Assembly: GCA_023333565.1 (NCBI GenBank)
Contig: JAJKFH010003229.1
Location: 3,322,001-3,386,000, forward strand
Reading direction: 5' to 3'
DNA from: Puffinus mauretanicus
Lineage: Eukaryota; Chordata; Aves; Procellariiformes; Procellariidae
Length of the DNA stretch: 64,000 bases
The notes under the pieces are model-generated. The model was not told the origin of the DNA. It saw only the letters and a program-made list of their open reading frames with translations, and made no database searches. Positions 34,999 to 47,640 of the stretch are shown here, piece after piece (the first letter of the stretch is position 1; the number at the start of each line of letters is the position of its first letter). The position numbers and the translations under genes were made by a program.

Positions 34999-37320
34999 CT
35001 AAAAGAGACGGTTGTATATTAGCAAGCAACACATTTAAATGCACCAGCCACCCCGCATCTCTTCAGCACTAATACTTGGGACTATAAATCACCCGTAAAA
35101 CTGTCACAGGGATGAGGGAGGATTTGCCAGGGCCTGTTCAGGTTTTCAGCTCCACAGCGTAGAGCACCAGCAGCAGCCCAGTTGGCCTGACAAGATGGTG
35201 ATTTCCACGCCATGGGGGCATGCCACAAGCTGTATGGTGCACCAAGCCGTGCACTAGCAGGGCCATTTTATTCGCCCTACGACTGCTAAAACAGAGCCGC
35301 AGACATGAGCTGAGAAAGTCACAAGTGGTAAAATACAGCCCCAAACGAGAAACATCATTATAAGTGCTAAAGTGGGGGTCCTCCACAGCCACCCTGTCCC
35401 ACCGAGGGGACCAAAAGGAAGATGCCAGCGTGAAAGCGAGGCTCCCCCGGCGGTGCCGGACGGCTGTGAGCCAGCCCCGCGGAGCAGACAGGTCCCCAGG
35501 CAAACCCCCGCCGCCCTGCCGCAGCCTCCTGCAGCTGCTAGCTGCTACAGCCCCTGCGAGGCAAAGATCAAGTGATTTAATTACTGGATGCAGATGAGTA
35601 ACTGGAAGAAAAATGAACTGGAATGAGCTGTGCTCACTGAAAGACTGATGTACAAAAAAACCCCAACAAACAAACAAAAAGCATAAACCAAACCCTTATT
35701 CCACTATAACGTTTCAGGTCTGACTCATGGCGATAGGGCCAAAAACAAAAACGCATTTTAGCTGGGGACCGCAAACAACCTGCTTGGTTTTACAAAACAA
35801 TCTTTACAATTGTCGGGGGGGGGGGCGCTTTTTTAAACTAAAACTGGCACATTGTTTCTCTGCCACTGGAAACAGCCTCTCGGTGCAAAGGGAGAGATGC
35901 ACAGAGGCCTGTTACCCAGCCTCGCAGAAAACTATTTGCAGCCAAACAATAGCAGCTGTTAACTTCAAAGCCTCGTTTAAACACTAACATTATTAAGTCA
36001 CAGCAATCTAAGGAGCAATCGCTCCCCTTGAGTCAAAGCACTTTAAAATAACGTTGCCTCTGCGCTCATCCTTCCCCTTTTTCCTCCCAGATGGCCCTTT
36101 GTTTGCCTGCTCCTCACAGCAAGACCTTCCTGCCACAGGGCCCCCCTCCCAGGAGATTAGGGCTCCCCCCTACGCCTGAGCCCTCCCTCTCCCTTCTTTC
36201 ATTTCCCCAATCTCTCTAACAACCCCAAGGAAGAGCTGGCACCTAACTTTGCTGTGGGTTTTAAAACAGTGCTGCAAGGTAAAAAAAAAATAGTGCTCTA
36301 AAAAAAGTGCTCTGCAGGCAAAACAGGACTTTAACTGTACTGAGCCTTTTGGTAACCCCACCTAGAGCAGGAGACGTGGCTCTGCCTCCCCTGGCTCACA
36401 GACGAGGCCCGTCGCGGCAGAGGAGAGCGGGGCCAGTCCCAAAACCCTGCAACCGTTGCTTCCCATTTTGCTGCTGATGCAACCATATGAAGATTAATTA
36501 GAGGTTGCTTTAGGAGGCCAGCTCTTGAGTTTCGCTGCTCCATTAACATTTATGTGCATTTATAAGCCCTCAGACTCCAAACAGGGCTGGAGCACCCTCC
36601 TAGTAGGAACTGCAAAAATTCAGAGAGAAAAGGGTCTGTGGCGCCGGCAGCCGAGGAGGCCGGCAGGGCAGCCGGACGCCGAGGGCTGCCCACCACAAGA
36701 TGGGTGACACAGCCAGAGCCAACGTCTCCCAAGTCACAAGCCAGCCTCGATGACCAAGCCATGTCTTCCCGTCCACACCTCAAATGTGTTGCAGCTCACT
36801 GGGTGTTTCTATTCATGAAGCACATCTCAGAGAAGGAGAGGCCAACGGTGCTACACACAAGAGGAATGCATGCAGGAAGCCCCTGCTTGAACGCGTGACA
36901 GCAACCAGCATCGTCACTAGCAAACTCCCACTGTTTCGTGCCTGCGTCTGCACACAGGTATTTAGTTTGTCAGCAAGCCATAGGCATGCTTCTTAAAGGG
37001 AAACACCCAGTGCTCGGAGAAGCCACACCAGGTGGTGCCAGCAGGACTCGAAGCAGGGTATGAACCCCGCTACAGTGCAGCACGGTCACGTGTCTTGGAC
37101 TACACGCATGCCATAATGTAAGCATATCAACAACCATCAAATAAAACCCCACTCTGAAAACATCAGGACCACTTCCTCATACTTGCTGTTAATTATACTG
37201 AAGTTCACGGCAGCTTTTGTTAAGAATCTAGACTATTGGTTTCTTCATCTGCAGCAATACACAACTCACAGGATACCAGAGAGGCCCATCTGAACAAACC
37301 CTTGCGCGCTTGCTCTGTAC
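34999..37320 (-). other. TIAM1: TIAM1 intron 2
   Basis: This 2.3 kb intron has a CpG-containing GC-rich patch at 35,380-35,580, another at 36,630-36,700 and a run of 11 G at 35,815-35,825. No repeat family or gene was recognised. The patches could mark an internal promoter, which is only a guess. Confidence 0.8.
35815..35825 (+). repeat. Poly-G run
   Basis: Eleven G in a row, immediately followed by CGC. Such runs are prone to length errors in sequencing and to slippage in the genome. Confidence 0.9.
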
Positions 37321-37768
37321 CTTTCAGGGAAACCCAGTAATGCTTCCATTTTCTGCGGGTGGCCGACTCCACTTTCTTGTTCTTTTTGTGCACCAGGAAG
37401 TTTTTCACTGCCAGAGCACCGGCTTTCCGTACCGTGCCCTGGGCAGCCGTCAGGAGGATGTCGGACTGCCCTGGGGAGCTGAGGGTGCCACTGCTCTGCT
37501 CATCACTGAGGGCAGAGCCGGCCTCCTCCAGGTTCTCACTGTTGGTGGTGCTCATCTCCAGCTCCCGGCGGAAGTTCTCGTACACCCCCTGGCGAAGCCC
37601 GTCGCCTGTCGAGCTGCTCCCGCTGTCACTGCCGATGAAAGCCCGACTGGCCGTCGGGGAGTAACTTGAGTTGGTAGCATTGGAGCGTCTAGAAAGGAGG
37701 TCGGTGTCGGTGGCTGCTCCCTCGATCCCACTGTCGGTGAACTCGCTCCCCTCGCCTGCGTTGACATC
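37321..37768 (-). CDS. TIAM1: TIAM1 coding exon 2: regulatory region and start of first PH domain
   Basis: This 448-nt exon encodes residues 324-472 plus the first base of Gly473. It starts DVNAGEGSEFTDSGIEGAA, with a DSG motif at 335-337, then a serine-rich stretch (SRRSNATNSSYSP, SDSGSSSTGDG). It continues through YENFRRELEMSTTNSENLE and enters the PH domain near residue 432 (TVRKAGALAVKNFLVHKKN, RRKWKHYWVSLKG). The segment after the serine stretch is close to identical to human. An in-frame TAG sits directly before the exon, confirming the acceptor (CAACTAG|GAT). The donor is AAG|GTACAG. Confidence 0.97.
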
Positions 37769-38325
37769 CTAGTTGCGAGAGAGACACAGCGTGAGATGAA
37801 GAGCCTGGCCGAGCCGGGCCTTCTGAAGACACCGACAGAACCCGAAACGCCCAAGTGGCACCACATTTCTTCACACCCCCATTTTGTCTGGCACTGGAAA
37901 TCCCTCATCCCTTTTTTTTGTGAAGACAAACAACTGGAAGAAAAGGTGGGATAGGCAGAACTTCCAGCACAGTTTAGGAAAGACCAGTCACACACGCACA
38001 ATTTCAGGTGGTGCCTCTACAGCCTTGGCATTTTGAATATAAGACGCAGCATCATCTGTTTACATTAAGCTAACAGTGCTAAAGGTTTTGCAAAAGGAGA
38101 ACATATGGTAGCAAAAACTGGCAGTGTCAAGAAAAGCAGCAATCAACCTACGCATTTTGAAAAGAAAACATTGATATTGTACATTCACACCTACAGTTGA
38201 AGGTACATTTTAGACATCCCAAGATTGTCATTTGCAAATTATATAACTAAAAAGGTACTTTTTTTTCTGCTAAGAAGTTTGAGAGATTATTTCTGTTTTG
38301 CGTCACTTCTACATCACAAACCCTA

Positions 38326-38480
38326 ACGATGGGCCAGAATCCCATGGTGATAGACCCTGCCAAAATACTGCAACAACAGAAGACCCTTCCTGGTCCCCAA
38401 GAACTTGCAGTTGAAGGATCAGAAGAAACAAGAATAAGGCCGGCTTGAGCAAGACAGGAAACAACATGACCGAATTCAGG
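38326..38480 (+). repeat. Ancient amniote repeat (CR1/L3- or MIR-like)
   Basis: The plus strand runs GATGGGCCAGAATCCCATGG, then CTGCCAAAATACTGCAACAA, CAGAAGACCCTTCCTGGTCC, CCAAGAACTTGCAGTTGAAG, and ends in ACAGGAAACAACATGACC. This follows, in order, the common reptile-bird relic of GGTCAGAGCCCCATTGTGCT, GCTGTACAAACACAGA, ACAGTCCCTGCCCCAAAGAG and CTTACAGTCTAA. The collinear landmarks make it a good old copy. The family name cannot be fixed without a library. Confidence 0.6.
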
Positions 38481-40119
38481 TTTCGAAGGCTTAGTGGCTC
38501 AGCTTGCCCCTTGCAAGAAGGCTAGTGCCCAAAGGGGGCTAACCACTACCATCTCAGCACCCAAAGGCATCTGTGGCAGTTTTTGAAGGAGGACAAATAA
38601 AGGCCAAGTCCTGTAAGTGGAAACAAATATCTTATGTTAGATACTCGGGAGACGAGGTAGCCAGGGAAGAAGATGCAAAGAGGTGAGAAAGATGGCCAAA
38701 ACAACAGGAATTTCAGCCTCTACCTCTCCTGCAAGAGCAACCGGTGCTTGATTTACAAGTTTTAAAAAAATGAGGAGCTTCTGAGAAGAGGTGGCAGAAT
38801 GCAGTATTTATTTTGAAAGAAAACAAGCTTCTAGGTGTTGGTTCAAGCACCAGTTTCTGTGCATTCAAGAGCAGCTCTGCGGAAACTGAGAAACCCTCCA
38901 CCGAGCACTGTTTGAAACCTTCCTCCTGTGGAGCAAGAGCTGGATGAGGAAACCTTAGGGGGAGGGGAGGGGTGTTGCTGAATTTGACTAACTTTTAAGG
39001 CATTAATTTGTAACGGATGGGCTCGTTCTTTGTAAACGCTGCCTCTCAAGGGACACTTGGAGTCCAGCTGGAAGAATAAGTGCTTCCTTCCCCGCTCAAT
39101 GAGCACAGTTCCCACTCAGTCTGGTAATTTAATGCAAGACATAGTGATAGACAAGACATTCTGGACTGGCCAATATTCCTCTGCTCACACCGTATGTGAA
39201 CAAGCTGAGCAGGGCTTCCTGTAAGTGCAGTCATCTACCCGTACAGAGCAGTTTTCACAACCACACGTTTTTTCCGGCTGTTCAAACACACTTGTTTTTT
39301 GGAAGCCAATTATCTTCCCATTTCTTGCAGCACTGCAAAGGAGGGATATCTGCAGAGGGGAACTGGTGCTGCTCAGAAACCAGTGTTTACAAAATACTGC
39401 CACGAGTGAGTTTTTGCACTCCATCACAAAAAGCTGGATGGTGCAACTTCTGATGACAGCGCTCCATCTGAGACCCCTTGCGTCAGGGAGCCAGGACTGG
39501 CAGGGCCGCTCGACGCTCACGCACCCGAGGCACTGCCTCTCTGCCAATACAGCAACATCAGCATAAAACCGGAGCGCCAAAGAACTGAACCGGATCCCCC
39601 ATGTTCACTGGGGTAGTTATTCCCATAGAATGACTGGTGTTTGCATTTGTTTTCTGGGGCCTTCTTCCTCCACAATTTTTTTACAGGGAAAATGTGTGTC
39701 ACTCGTATAGCATAAATAAATCTGCATTCTGCAGTGAACATTACGTAACAGTGGCAACAGAAATTATTGGAGGTTTTGAGACTTTTATTTTAGGTTAATG
39801 ATTTAATAAATATACACTCTGTCTTGTAATTATTTTATCCATGCAATACAAAAAGTATAGAGTCAATTCCAAAATTTTAGCTGATGTAATTTTTAGGAAG
39901 TGTATCTCATATTTTAGATACAATTAGTCAGTTTAAAAAAATAAAGAGCTACTAAAACAGACCACCAACTTGAGGAAGACAGGATTTGTAATTTTGCCAG
40001 CTAATGTATGCACAAAACTTTCTTGGTGCTTTTTAGCAGTTGGAGTATTTTTTTCAAAACCAGAAGTGCACCCAGAGATGTTCAAGCACAGTGCTGCAAT
40101 GCAGGCTCTCAAGGTTCCT

Positions 40120-40240
40120 TGTGCCCAGTGTGACACAGCCTTCTTCTTGTGTAACCTTGATGAGACACAGCATTAATTGCCTCAGTTTCCCCATCCATAA
40201 ATGAGGATTATACTCCGTAACTGATAAATGGGCATAATGG
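40120..40240 (+). repeat. MIR-like ancient SINE relic
   Basis: ATTGCCTCAGTTTCCCCATC followed by CATAAATGAGGATTATACTC matches the MIR core CCTCAGTTTCCTCATCTGTA followed by AAATGGGGATAATA. The upstream TGTAACCTTGATGAGACACA fits the worn MIR lead-in. The assignment comes from a remembered consensus. Confidence 0.6.
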
Positions 40241-42849
40241 CTTACTATTGATAAAAAAAATGAAAGGATGGAAAACTCGGAGTGAATACGCTTATGAGCC
40301 TAAATTGTAGCACATTTTGCAAACATCTTTATAAACTTTATCACAATGCAAGTGATAGGCTGGACAGGCCAAAAGATCTTTTCAGCATAACACTGCAGCC
40401 GTGCCCCTAATCTCCCTCTGCTCCCTGCACTCCCTTTTCCTCTCTTAAATATCCCATATCAAAGACTTCTTCCCAACCAATGCAAGCCCTTTGGTAGGAG
40501 GAGGGTCTGAGCATACAAAGGTCAGAACGGTTCAAAACCTACAGCGTGCTAATATTGTTCATGCCCATGAATTATGAAACGTAGCATTGAGTGAGCTTAG
40601 CACTTTCGGAAGTCTGCTGTATGAGAAGATTGGTCTTGGGGTTAGTAGGGTTAAGAGCATTCACTGAACAGGTCTCTGACTTCTGAGTTCCTGCTGCAAA
40701 GTCAGCTTGTTCTCATCGGAGGGTATGAAAAGCTCTCAAGAAGCCGCCGGCATCTGCTCTGGCCGTCTCACAGTGCTATAATCCGCACACTGAAGGGCAT
40801 TCAATTAAGAGTTCAGCAGGAAGTACAGAGGTTTAGTATTGTGCTTCTGTAGAAATGTGCCAAGGCTGAAGAGGCAACACTCCCAAGCCAAGCAACAAAC
40901 CATAGCAGGGTTTAATGAACACATCACTGAGGGCACAGAAATACTCCTGCAAACTTTCAAACGAGGATGCCAAAAATTAAGCATCCCAACTTGCACCGTG
41001 AGCAGCATGGCTTCCCACTGACGAGATCGATGTGAAGACATGGGCCCCTAGCTTTGGTGTCCAACCTCAAAGTACCTACTGACATGGCCACCACAGGCTA
41101 CTGCCCAGACACGAAGCAAACATTGTGTAACCTTGATGAGAGCTATTTAAAATTACTCATGTTTCCTGCTCAAGTTCTCAAAGAGCCCCACGGGCGACAG
41201 CAACATCTCTCTCCTCCGAGGAAGACTTATTACTGTTCCGGGTCCATGACAGGATGCACCACAAAGGCTTGCTAACGCAACAGGCATTTCACTCCTCGGC
41301 AGAAGGAGTTCCCAGGAGACGACTCTTGAGGCCGAGAGTGAACTACAGACGCAGCTCAGCCTTCACTACTCACCCCTCTGTCTCCAACAGAGCATCCCTG
41401 CGGCTCTCCACCAGGACGCCGATGGCATGTGCCAGGCACGTCATGGGAGCCGGGAGACAGCGGATTCTGCAATCTTCTTCCGAAGCCCATGGTTTTGGAC
41501 ATTAGACACACATTATAACAAATCACCAGCACGTTACTCTGGACTTGTAATTGCTATCATCAAGGGGCTCTGTTTTATTTCACTGGTTAAAAAACCCAAA
41601 AGTTTCATTCAATTCTGTGTAAGATTGAGGACACTGCACCTTGTATTTTGCACCTCGCCAGAGAGCTTGTGTTTTGTATTTTCAGGCTGGCAAAGCTGTC
41701 TCCACACAGAGGAATATTTTTGCCGAGAGAGACCATCCCAGGAACCAAATGCAAGACTGGAACTAAAATCTGTGCTGCCCCGCTTAGCCTTCCCACTGGT
41801 GTTTACCTAGCTTCAGGCCTGCAAGGACAAGAGGGCAAAGCAAAAGGGAGGTGGAAATCATTAAATTGGTCACACCAAGTAGAAGGCATGTAGCAAAGAA
41901 AAAGCGTATTTCCTCCAAGACAGAGAGATGGGGGAAGTCGTGGGAATAGCAGTTCTCGGCATTTTGCAAACACAACAGGTCTTAGTCCATGAAGACGATA
42001 AACTGAATAACCAGGGGGCTTTGTCCCTTCAAGATTGCTCAATGGAAAGCAGGGAGAAAGTCGCATAAAGACCACTGGCTGAAGAAGCGAACTAAACCGG
42101 CCCTAGTGACTGTGCTGCACTATGCAAGTGCTTTGATGGGGAGCCAGTAAGTAGTAGCACAGCTTCCACCAGGATCCGGGATCCCTGCTGCTGCTGAAGA
42201 CGACAGAGGAGCGGCACTGTTTCTTACACTGGCAGTGCTACCATATCCATTGTAAATGCCCAGGGTTTATGAGAAGAGCTTCAGCAGACAGTAATGGAGG
42301 GAAAGAGGAGGGAAAGGTGGAATGCCCTACGCCAGAGAGATGTGCCACAGAATTAGAAACCAGAGACGGACTGAATGGTGCCGTTGTTACCAACAAGAAC
42401 GCAGCGAGGCCCAGCACACAGGCCACGTGCCAGGACAGTTACAACAGCCCTAATAGCACTCGAGCGTAATGAAGTGGAATTATCACAGCCCCATCAAATG
42501 CAGAGAGCAATTTAACTGATGAAGCAATTGGGTAAAATATTAGTGAAAGTATTAGCAACCCACTTAAATATATGTTTTTTCCTCACATGAACACCGGGTT
42601 TCATGCAAAGCAAGCCAACGGGAATAAAACTGTAATACAAGCTACATCAAGCTAATGTACTTGGTGCTGTAGCTTTCGCATACTCATGTGATACTCATAC
42701 CTCTGTATGTCCGCTATAGCCACATTTGTTAAAAAATTCTTGCTAGATTTAGAAGATACACAGAAAAAACCCTTTTGCTTTAGAAGAAATGTCTACCTTC
42801 AGCTAGCAAGGATCAGGCAAAAAGTTTTGGGGCAGGTTCCAAGTGTCCT

Positions 42850-42920
42850 TGTCCCCTTGTTGAACACATTTGGTACTGGCCTCTGCTAGCAAGAGACCAC
42901 TGGATGGGATAAGCCTTGCC
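42850..42920 (+). repeat. Ancient CR1-like 3' relic
   Basis: GGTACTGGCCTCTGCTAGCA followed by AGAGACCACTGGATGGGATA resembles the reptile-bird relic GTACTGGCCACTGTCGGAG, ACAGGATACTGGGCTAGATG, GACC. A second worn copy of the same motif appears at 47,585-47,640. Confidence 0.5.
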
Positions 42921-44830
42921 CAACTCTCCAGCTCATGACTGGACACCTTCAGAGTGCTTGCAATAACGATGCACTTGCCAAATTTCCCACCAACACCACT
43001 GTTACAGACACTATTAAAATGGCTTGGTGAATCACTTTCTCCTGCTTGACTGACAGCAGTGATTCATGGGTACTTTAGGCACATGGGACTGATTTAGTAG
43101 GAAAACTCTTACTTCCCTAATATAAACAGTTCCTTATGTGGATAATCCTTCTTTCTAAATTAACCATTAGATTGAAATTACTCATTAGTAAAAGGCAACT
43201 GAGTGGGTTTTTTTCCTTGGAAGGGGCTCCCTCCAAGAGAACACAAATCCTCTGTTCCCTGTCCTGTTTAGCAATAGAGCAATAAGGTGTTCACATTCAG
43301 CAACATCCTGAAATTGCACATAACCTGTCTGGTTGCTAGTTAGGCAAGCACCACAGAATACATTTAAAGTAGATGGGTAAGCAGCCTGATGGTTTGCATG
43401 CTTTTATGAGCCTGGTGTCTCTTTGAAGCTCCTATGTAGAAAAAGATTGGCCTGGTAAGTGGTTTTCCTTTCTTTTCAGTACTGACTCTACCATCATTTG
43501 GTAGACTCTACCATCAAGGTGGTCTGTTAAGGTACGACTTGCTCCAAATCAAAATGAAATCCTTTCTCCAGAGTAACTTTAACACCTGATAATGAATGCA
43601 TTAGAAGACTTACCTGTCTTGAAAAGAGCCAAAACATTCCAAGAAGCAAAGATAAAGCATAAATTGCAATTGAAACCTGAGTGGGAGAAATGGTTTTAAA
43701 CCTGCAATGGAGAAACACAAAAGCAACCTCTGTAGTTCGTTCTGTCTGGGAGGAATACAGTTTTCAAGACTGTTACAAACATACTGAATCATGTCCACAT
43801 AACTCACTATAAAGTCAGAGGGATTATAATAATGACATGAAGGAGATCTGCCACTGCAGCAACGAATAAAGCCCCTCAACCAGATGCTGGGAGCTGATAT
43901 GAAAGAAGGTTTTGAAGATATCTACAGGCCTGCATACAACAGGACAGTACTATATGAGAACTAGCCAGGATGCCCTGGATTTACAGCAGGCTTTGCAGAA
44001 CTAAACTGACAGCCACAAACCAACATGGGCCAACTGCAGTTTTCTGTTGGATTGCTTGGGTCTTGTTTACACCTCCGAGGAGGGCTCCCAAGTACAGTGA
44101 GGTACAGTTACAAGCCAATTGCAATTTGTATGTGAATACAAATTTGTATGTGACTGAGATGCTGGGTTTGTTACCTTTGGGAATTCAAAGAGATCGGATA
44201 CTGATATGTACAAGCAGCTTTAGTTCCTACTTCTGTGCACTCACTGCACTGGTGCAACAGTTCTTCAGATGTCTGAAAGGGTCGAAATTAAAAAAAACCC
44301 AAACCCTTATATGTGTTATTAAAACTGCTCAGAGTGGTTTAACAAGCAAGTAGGTTTTGGCCATGGTTCTCTGAGATCAAATTTACTCTCAACAAAAAAG
44401 GTACTAGTCCAGACCTCTAGATATTTCTCCTAGCAGTAAGCTTCACTCTTATTATGAAAGGATGAATCACAGTCACAGGTTTCTGGGCAATAATCCCTGG
44501 GAAAGTCTTAAGGCATGGATTTCAATGGATTTTGGTTTCAGAATTCCTTTGTGAACTTGTCTTGGTGAATGCTGCACAGTGTAATTTGGCACCTTGGAAA
44601 GACAGACAAGGTACTGGGTGCCAGGCACCCAGAAGATGCTCGAATATGGGAAGGAGGTGTGCATCCGCTTTGCTCCTGTGGGACAGGCAGGTAGCAAACA
44701 CCAATGTATTAAGCACCCATCAACCCCGTTTCCTTTGCAGACAACTCTGATATATATGGCTGTTACCTCAGTATTACACACAGTTCCTTCACTCCATGTT
44801 AAGCTATCCCTTTAGCTTGGTGCCTCTAAC

Positions 44831-44935
44831 ACAGGGGTTGGGAACATTTTTGGTTCCCTGACTCCCCAGACATTTTCCAGCTAATATTTGGGCCCTTCCA
44901 GAAAGATCATCTCTGTAGACCACCATGTTTCCCCA
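44831..44935 (+). repeat. Possible hAT DNA-transposon end
   Basis: ACAGGGGTTGGGAACATTTT starts like the CAGGGGT(N)GGCAA terminal repeat of Charlie-type hAT elements and is followed by TTGGTTCCCTGACTCCCC. GGGAAC and GTTCCC can pair over a 7-base loop. The matching far end was not found, so this is a weak call. Confidence 0.3.
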
Positions 44936-47103
44936 AGGATCCTTGTTTTCTTAGCTTAGATGCCTTAAAGGTAAATTATGGACCCACAGGGACTCCTGCA
45001 GCAGACAGGAAAGTACAGCCCTGGAGGACTTGTCAGCTGTGAGATAGAAAATGTTGAAAATGAAACTGTCCCCCATAAAGCTGCAGCGAAATACATGGGG
45101 CAGCTTTACCCTTCTGCCAAGGTACTGTGCAGAGCTCTTCACTGACTCAGGACAGTTGTGGCATCAGTTTGCAACCTGTTCATATTCAGAAAGCTAGTTT
45201 TGCATCCCTAAAAGCTAAAGTATGGGGTAAAGGGAAGGGGAAGGATGTTTTGATTTTGCTTTTTAATAATATAAGCGAAATCCAAGCCTGTGAGAGGATG
45301 CACAGAGGACAACAGGGCCCTCAGCAGGAAACAGCATGAAGCACCACCATGAGATCTGAGCACACCCGCTTCTCCCTGGCTTTAGCACTAACTTTTTTAG
45401 GGATGCTAAAGGACATGATACCATAAACGAGAATCAACCCATAATCCAGTAAAGCCTTTTGCAGTGTGGGCCCTGCACACAGCTTCCGACACCTGCACAG
45501 ATCTGGGGTGGACGCCTGCTTTCCATCCCCAGAAGTGAAAGGAAGTCTCAGTTCTTGAGCGTTGCCGTGTTTAATCCAATCCCTCTGTTCCCAAACGATA
45601 TGCTGAGGACCCCCCAAAACTTACCTTGCTTTCATCCCAATGGACCACCCAGATGAAGAAAGTTTCTAGAGGGATTGAGCTAACTATAAACGAATGCAAG
45701 CAGCCTAACTGTGCTCAAGTTAAACAAATGGCAACATGCCTAACCAAAATCCTGGAAGTAAAATCCAGGGTTAGGTTACTTTTTGTTCGCTTGGTGCCCA
45801 GAAGAGGCAATTCTTCTTCAGAGGGGATAGAAGTGGGAAAGTGGGAAAGCTGCTAGAGCAGCAGCTTGAAATCAAAACATACCATCTGGGAGGTGTTCAC
45901 CTGAACAATCACCTAACTTAAGGGAGCAGGGAAATGTCTGCCATCTGGGGTGATGACTAGTCACAGGATCACATGCTGAAGCTCTCTAAAAAGAAACGTT
46001 TCAATAGAGCACTTCACTGGAAAGGATCACTACTGCAAATTGCATCCATCTAAGTAAACACAGCCCAGCAAACAAGCAGCTGGGGCAACCTGTCTGTGAT
46101 TTTTAAGTGGAAAGTACTTGAAACTAAAAACATGCAGTGTATAGAGCTTTGAAGAGAACACAATTATTGCCAATGGTACAAGCACTTCAGATGTATAAAT
46201 GACAAAGTCCTACTGTTTAAAAAAACATGCCTGAATGGAGATAGATCAGATATCAGGACTGTTGATTTGCTTTCCATTGGCTTCAGACCAAGAACGATGG
46301 AAGAAAAACAAATTAACATCTTCGAAAGAGTATCAAAATATTTGCCAGCGAAGACCAAAACACTCATTTTCACATGCTCCTTTCCCTGACAGTTATGTGT
46401 GCTCCGAAGGGAGTGACTGCTATTTGCTTTAAAATATCCTGAATAGGCAATACCTGATCTAATCTCAGCCATCTGGGAAGGGCAGCTTGGTGACAGAGCA
46501 GAGAAGACCTCTGAATTTGGGTCTGAAGCCCTCTATTCAAGCTTTCCTCCAGGCTCAGGCTGAATCCACTTCCAGTTAGCCAGGCCATAAACAGCTCATT
46601 CGGTCTAGCCATTAAACAGGTCTGGTCATTCAGACCCACTGAGAACTGCCACACTGGCTGCTGCCTGCCCCAGCACCGGCAGCAAGCAGGACCCAAGATG
46701 TGGATTCGCAAGCAGTTTACACTGGTGCCAGCTTGGGCTGCCACCAAAACGAGTGGTTATCCCTTCCCCACCCAGCCCATTTCCACCCCTTCCTTTAACT
46801 TCGTCCCTTTAGCTGAAAACAGAGATGTTTGGTTTTAATAGGGTTGTTTGCCTGGAGGCTGAGCAAAGTGATCGGTGCTCTCCAGTGGGATTCAACCCCT
46901 TGCGTCACCCGAGCCAGACCATCCGACTCGAGGATCTCCAGCTTTTGGAGATTCGGAGTGCGGCTCAGGCTATATCTGAGACCTTGGGAACAACCTCTGT
47001 CTGAAAGGCACTTCGGGACTGCATGAACGGGGGCTCGAACCAGTGAGGTGCACACTACAGCAGAAAACCAGTACGATCTTACTTTTAGGCACTTACTAAA
47101 CTA

Positions 47104-47134
47104 TGTGTCATTAATTATAATTTAATGATACACA
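47104..47134. repeat. AT-rich imperfect palindrome with ATTA/TAAT cores
   Basis: TGTGTCATTAA and TTAATGATACACA flank TTATAAT and are reverse complements except for two extra bases. Several ATTA/TAAT cores, the usual homeodomain contact, lie within it. It sits in the large intron far from exons. It could be a binding site cluster or chance in AT-rich DNA. Confidence 0.5.
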
Positions 47135-47584
47135 ACTTTGTCCTTATTTCTTGCCTCGATTCCCTCTGGAGCCAAATGACTAAGATTAATCAGGGTCAAT
47201 CTGATTAAGAATCATATTTAGGTTGAAAATCGCTATGTTTTCCAGTCTACAGACTGAGATTACTTAAATAGGAGCAGAGCTTCAGCTGCTGAAGATACTC
47301 TGCCTGGAAAAGCGATGACTGAGGAGGGCTATAAGAGCAGGCTGTAAGGTCACAAGTGTTATTATGTAGAGAGTGAACAGGATGCAGTGGAAGCCAGAAG
47401 GAGAAAATTATTTCAGAAAAGAGAATTCATGGGGGACAGGTCAACCCAACGCTCTTGGATGCATTCCTTGCTCAGGAAGACTCAAATCACTAATTTTCTG
47501 GGATCAGGAAGAATGCCCTCAAGGAAAGTTCACCCCGTACTCTCCCCGTTTCTTTCTTTTCCTGAGCACCTGGTATTTTGGGAA

Positions 47585-47640
47585 CAAGGTACTGGACTGG
47601 ATGGTGCTTTCATGTGACTGACCCAATGTGGTCCTTTTAC
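47585..47640 (+). repeat. Ancient CR1-like 3' relic
   Basis: AGGTACTGGACTGGATGGTG followed by CTTTCATGTGACTGACCCAA and TGTGGTCC fits the remembered relic ACTGGGCTAGATGGACCTTT, GGTCTGACCCAGTATGGCC. It is the clearer of the two copies of this motif. Confidence 0.5.
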
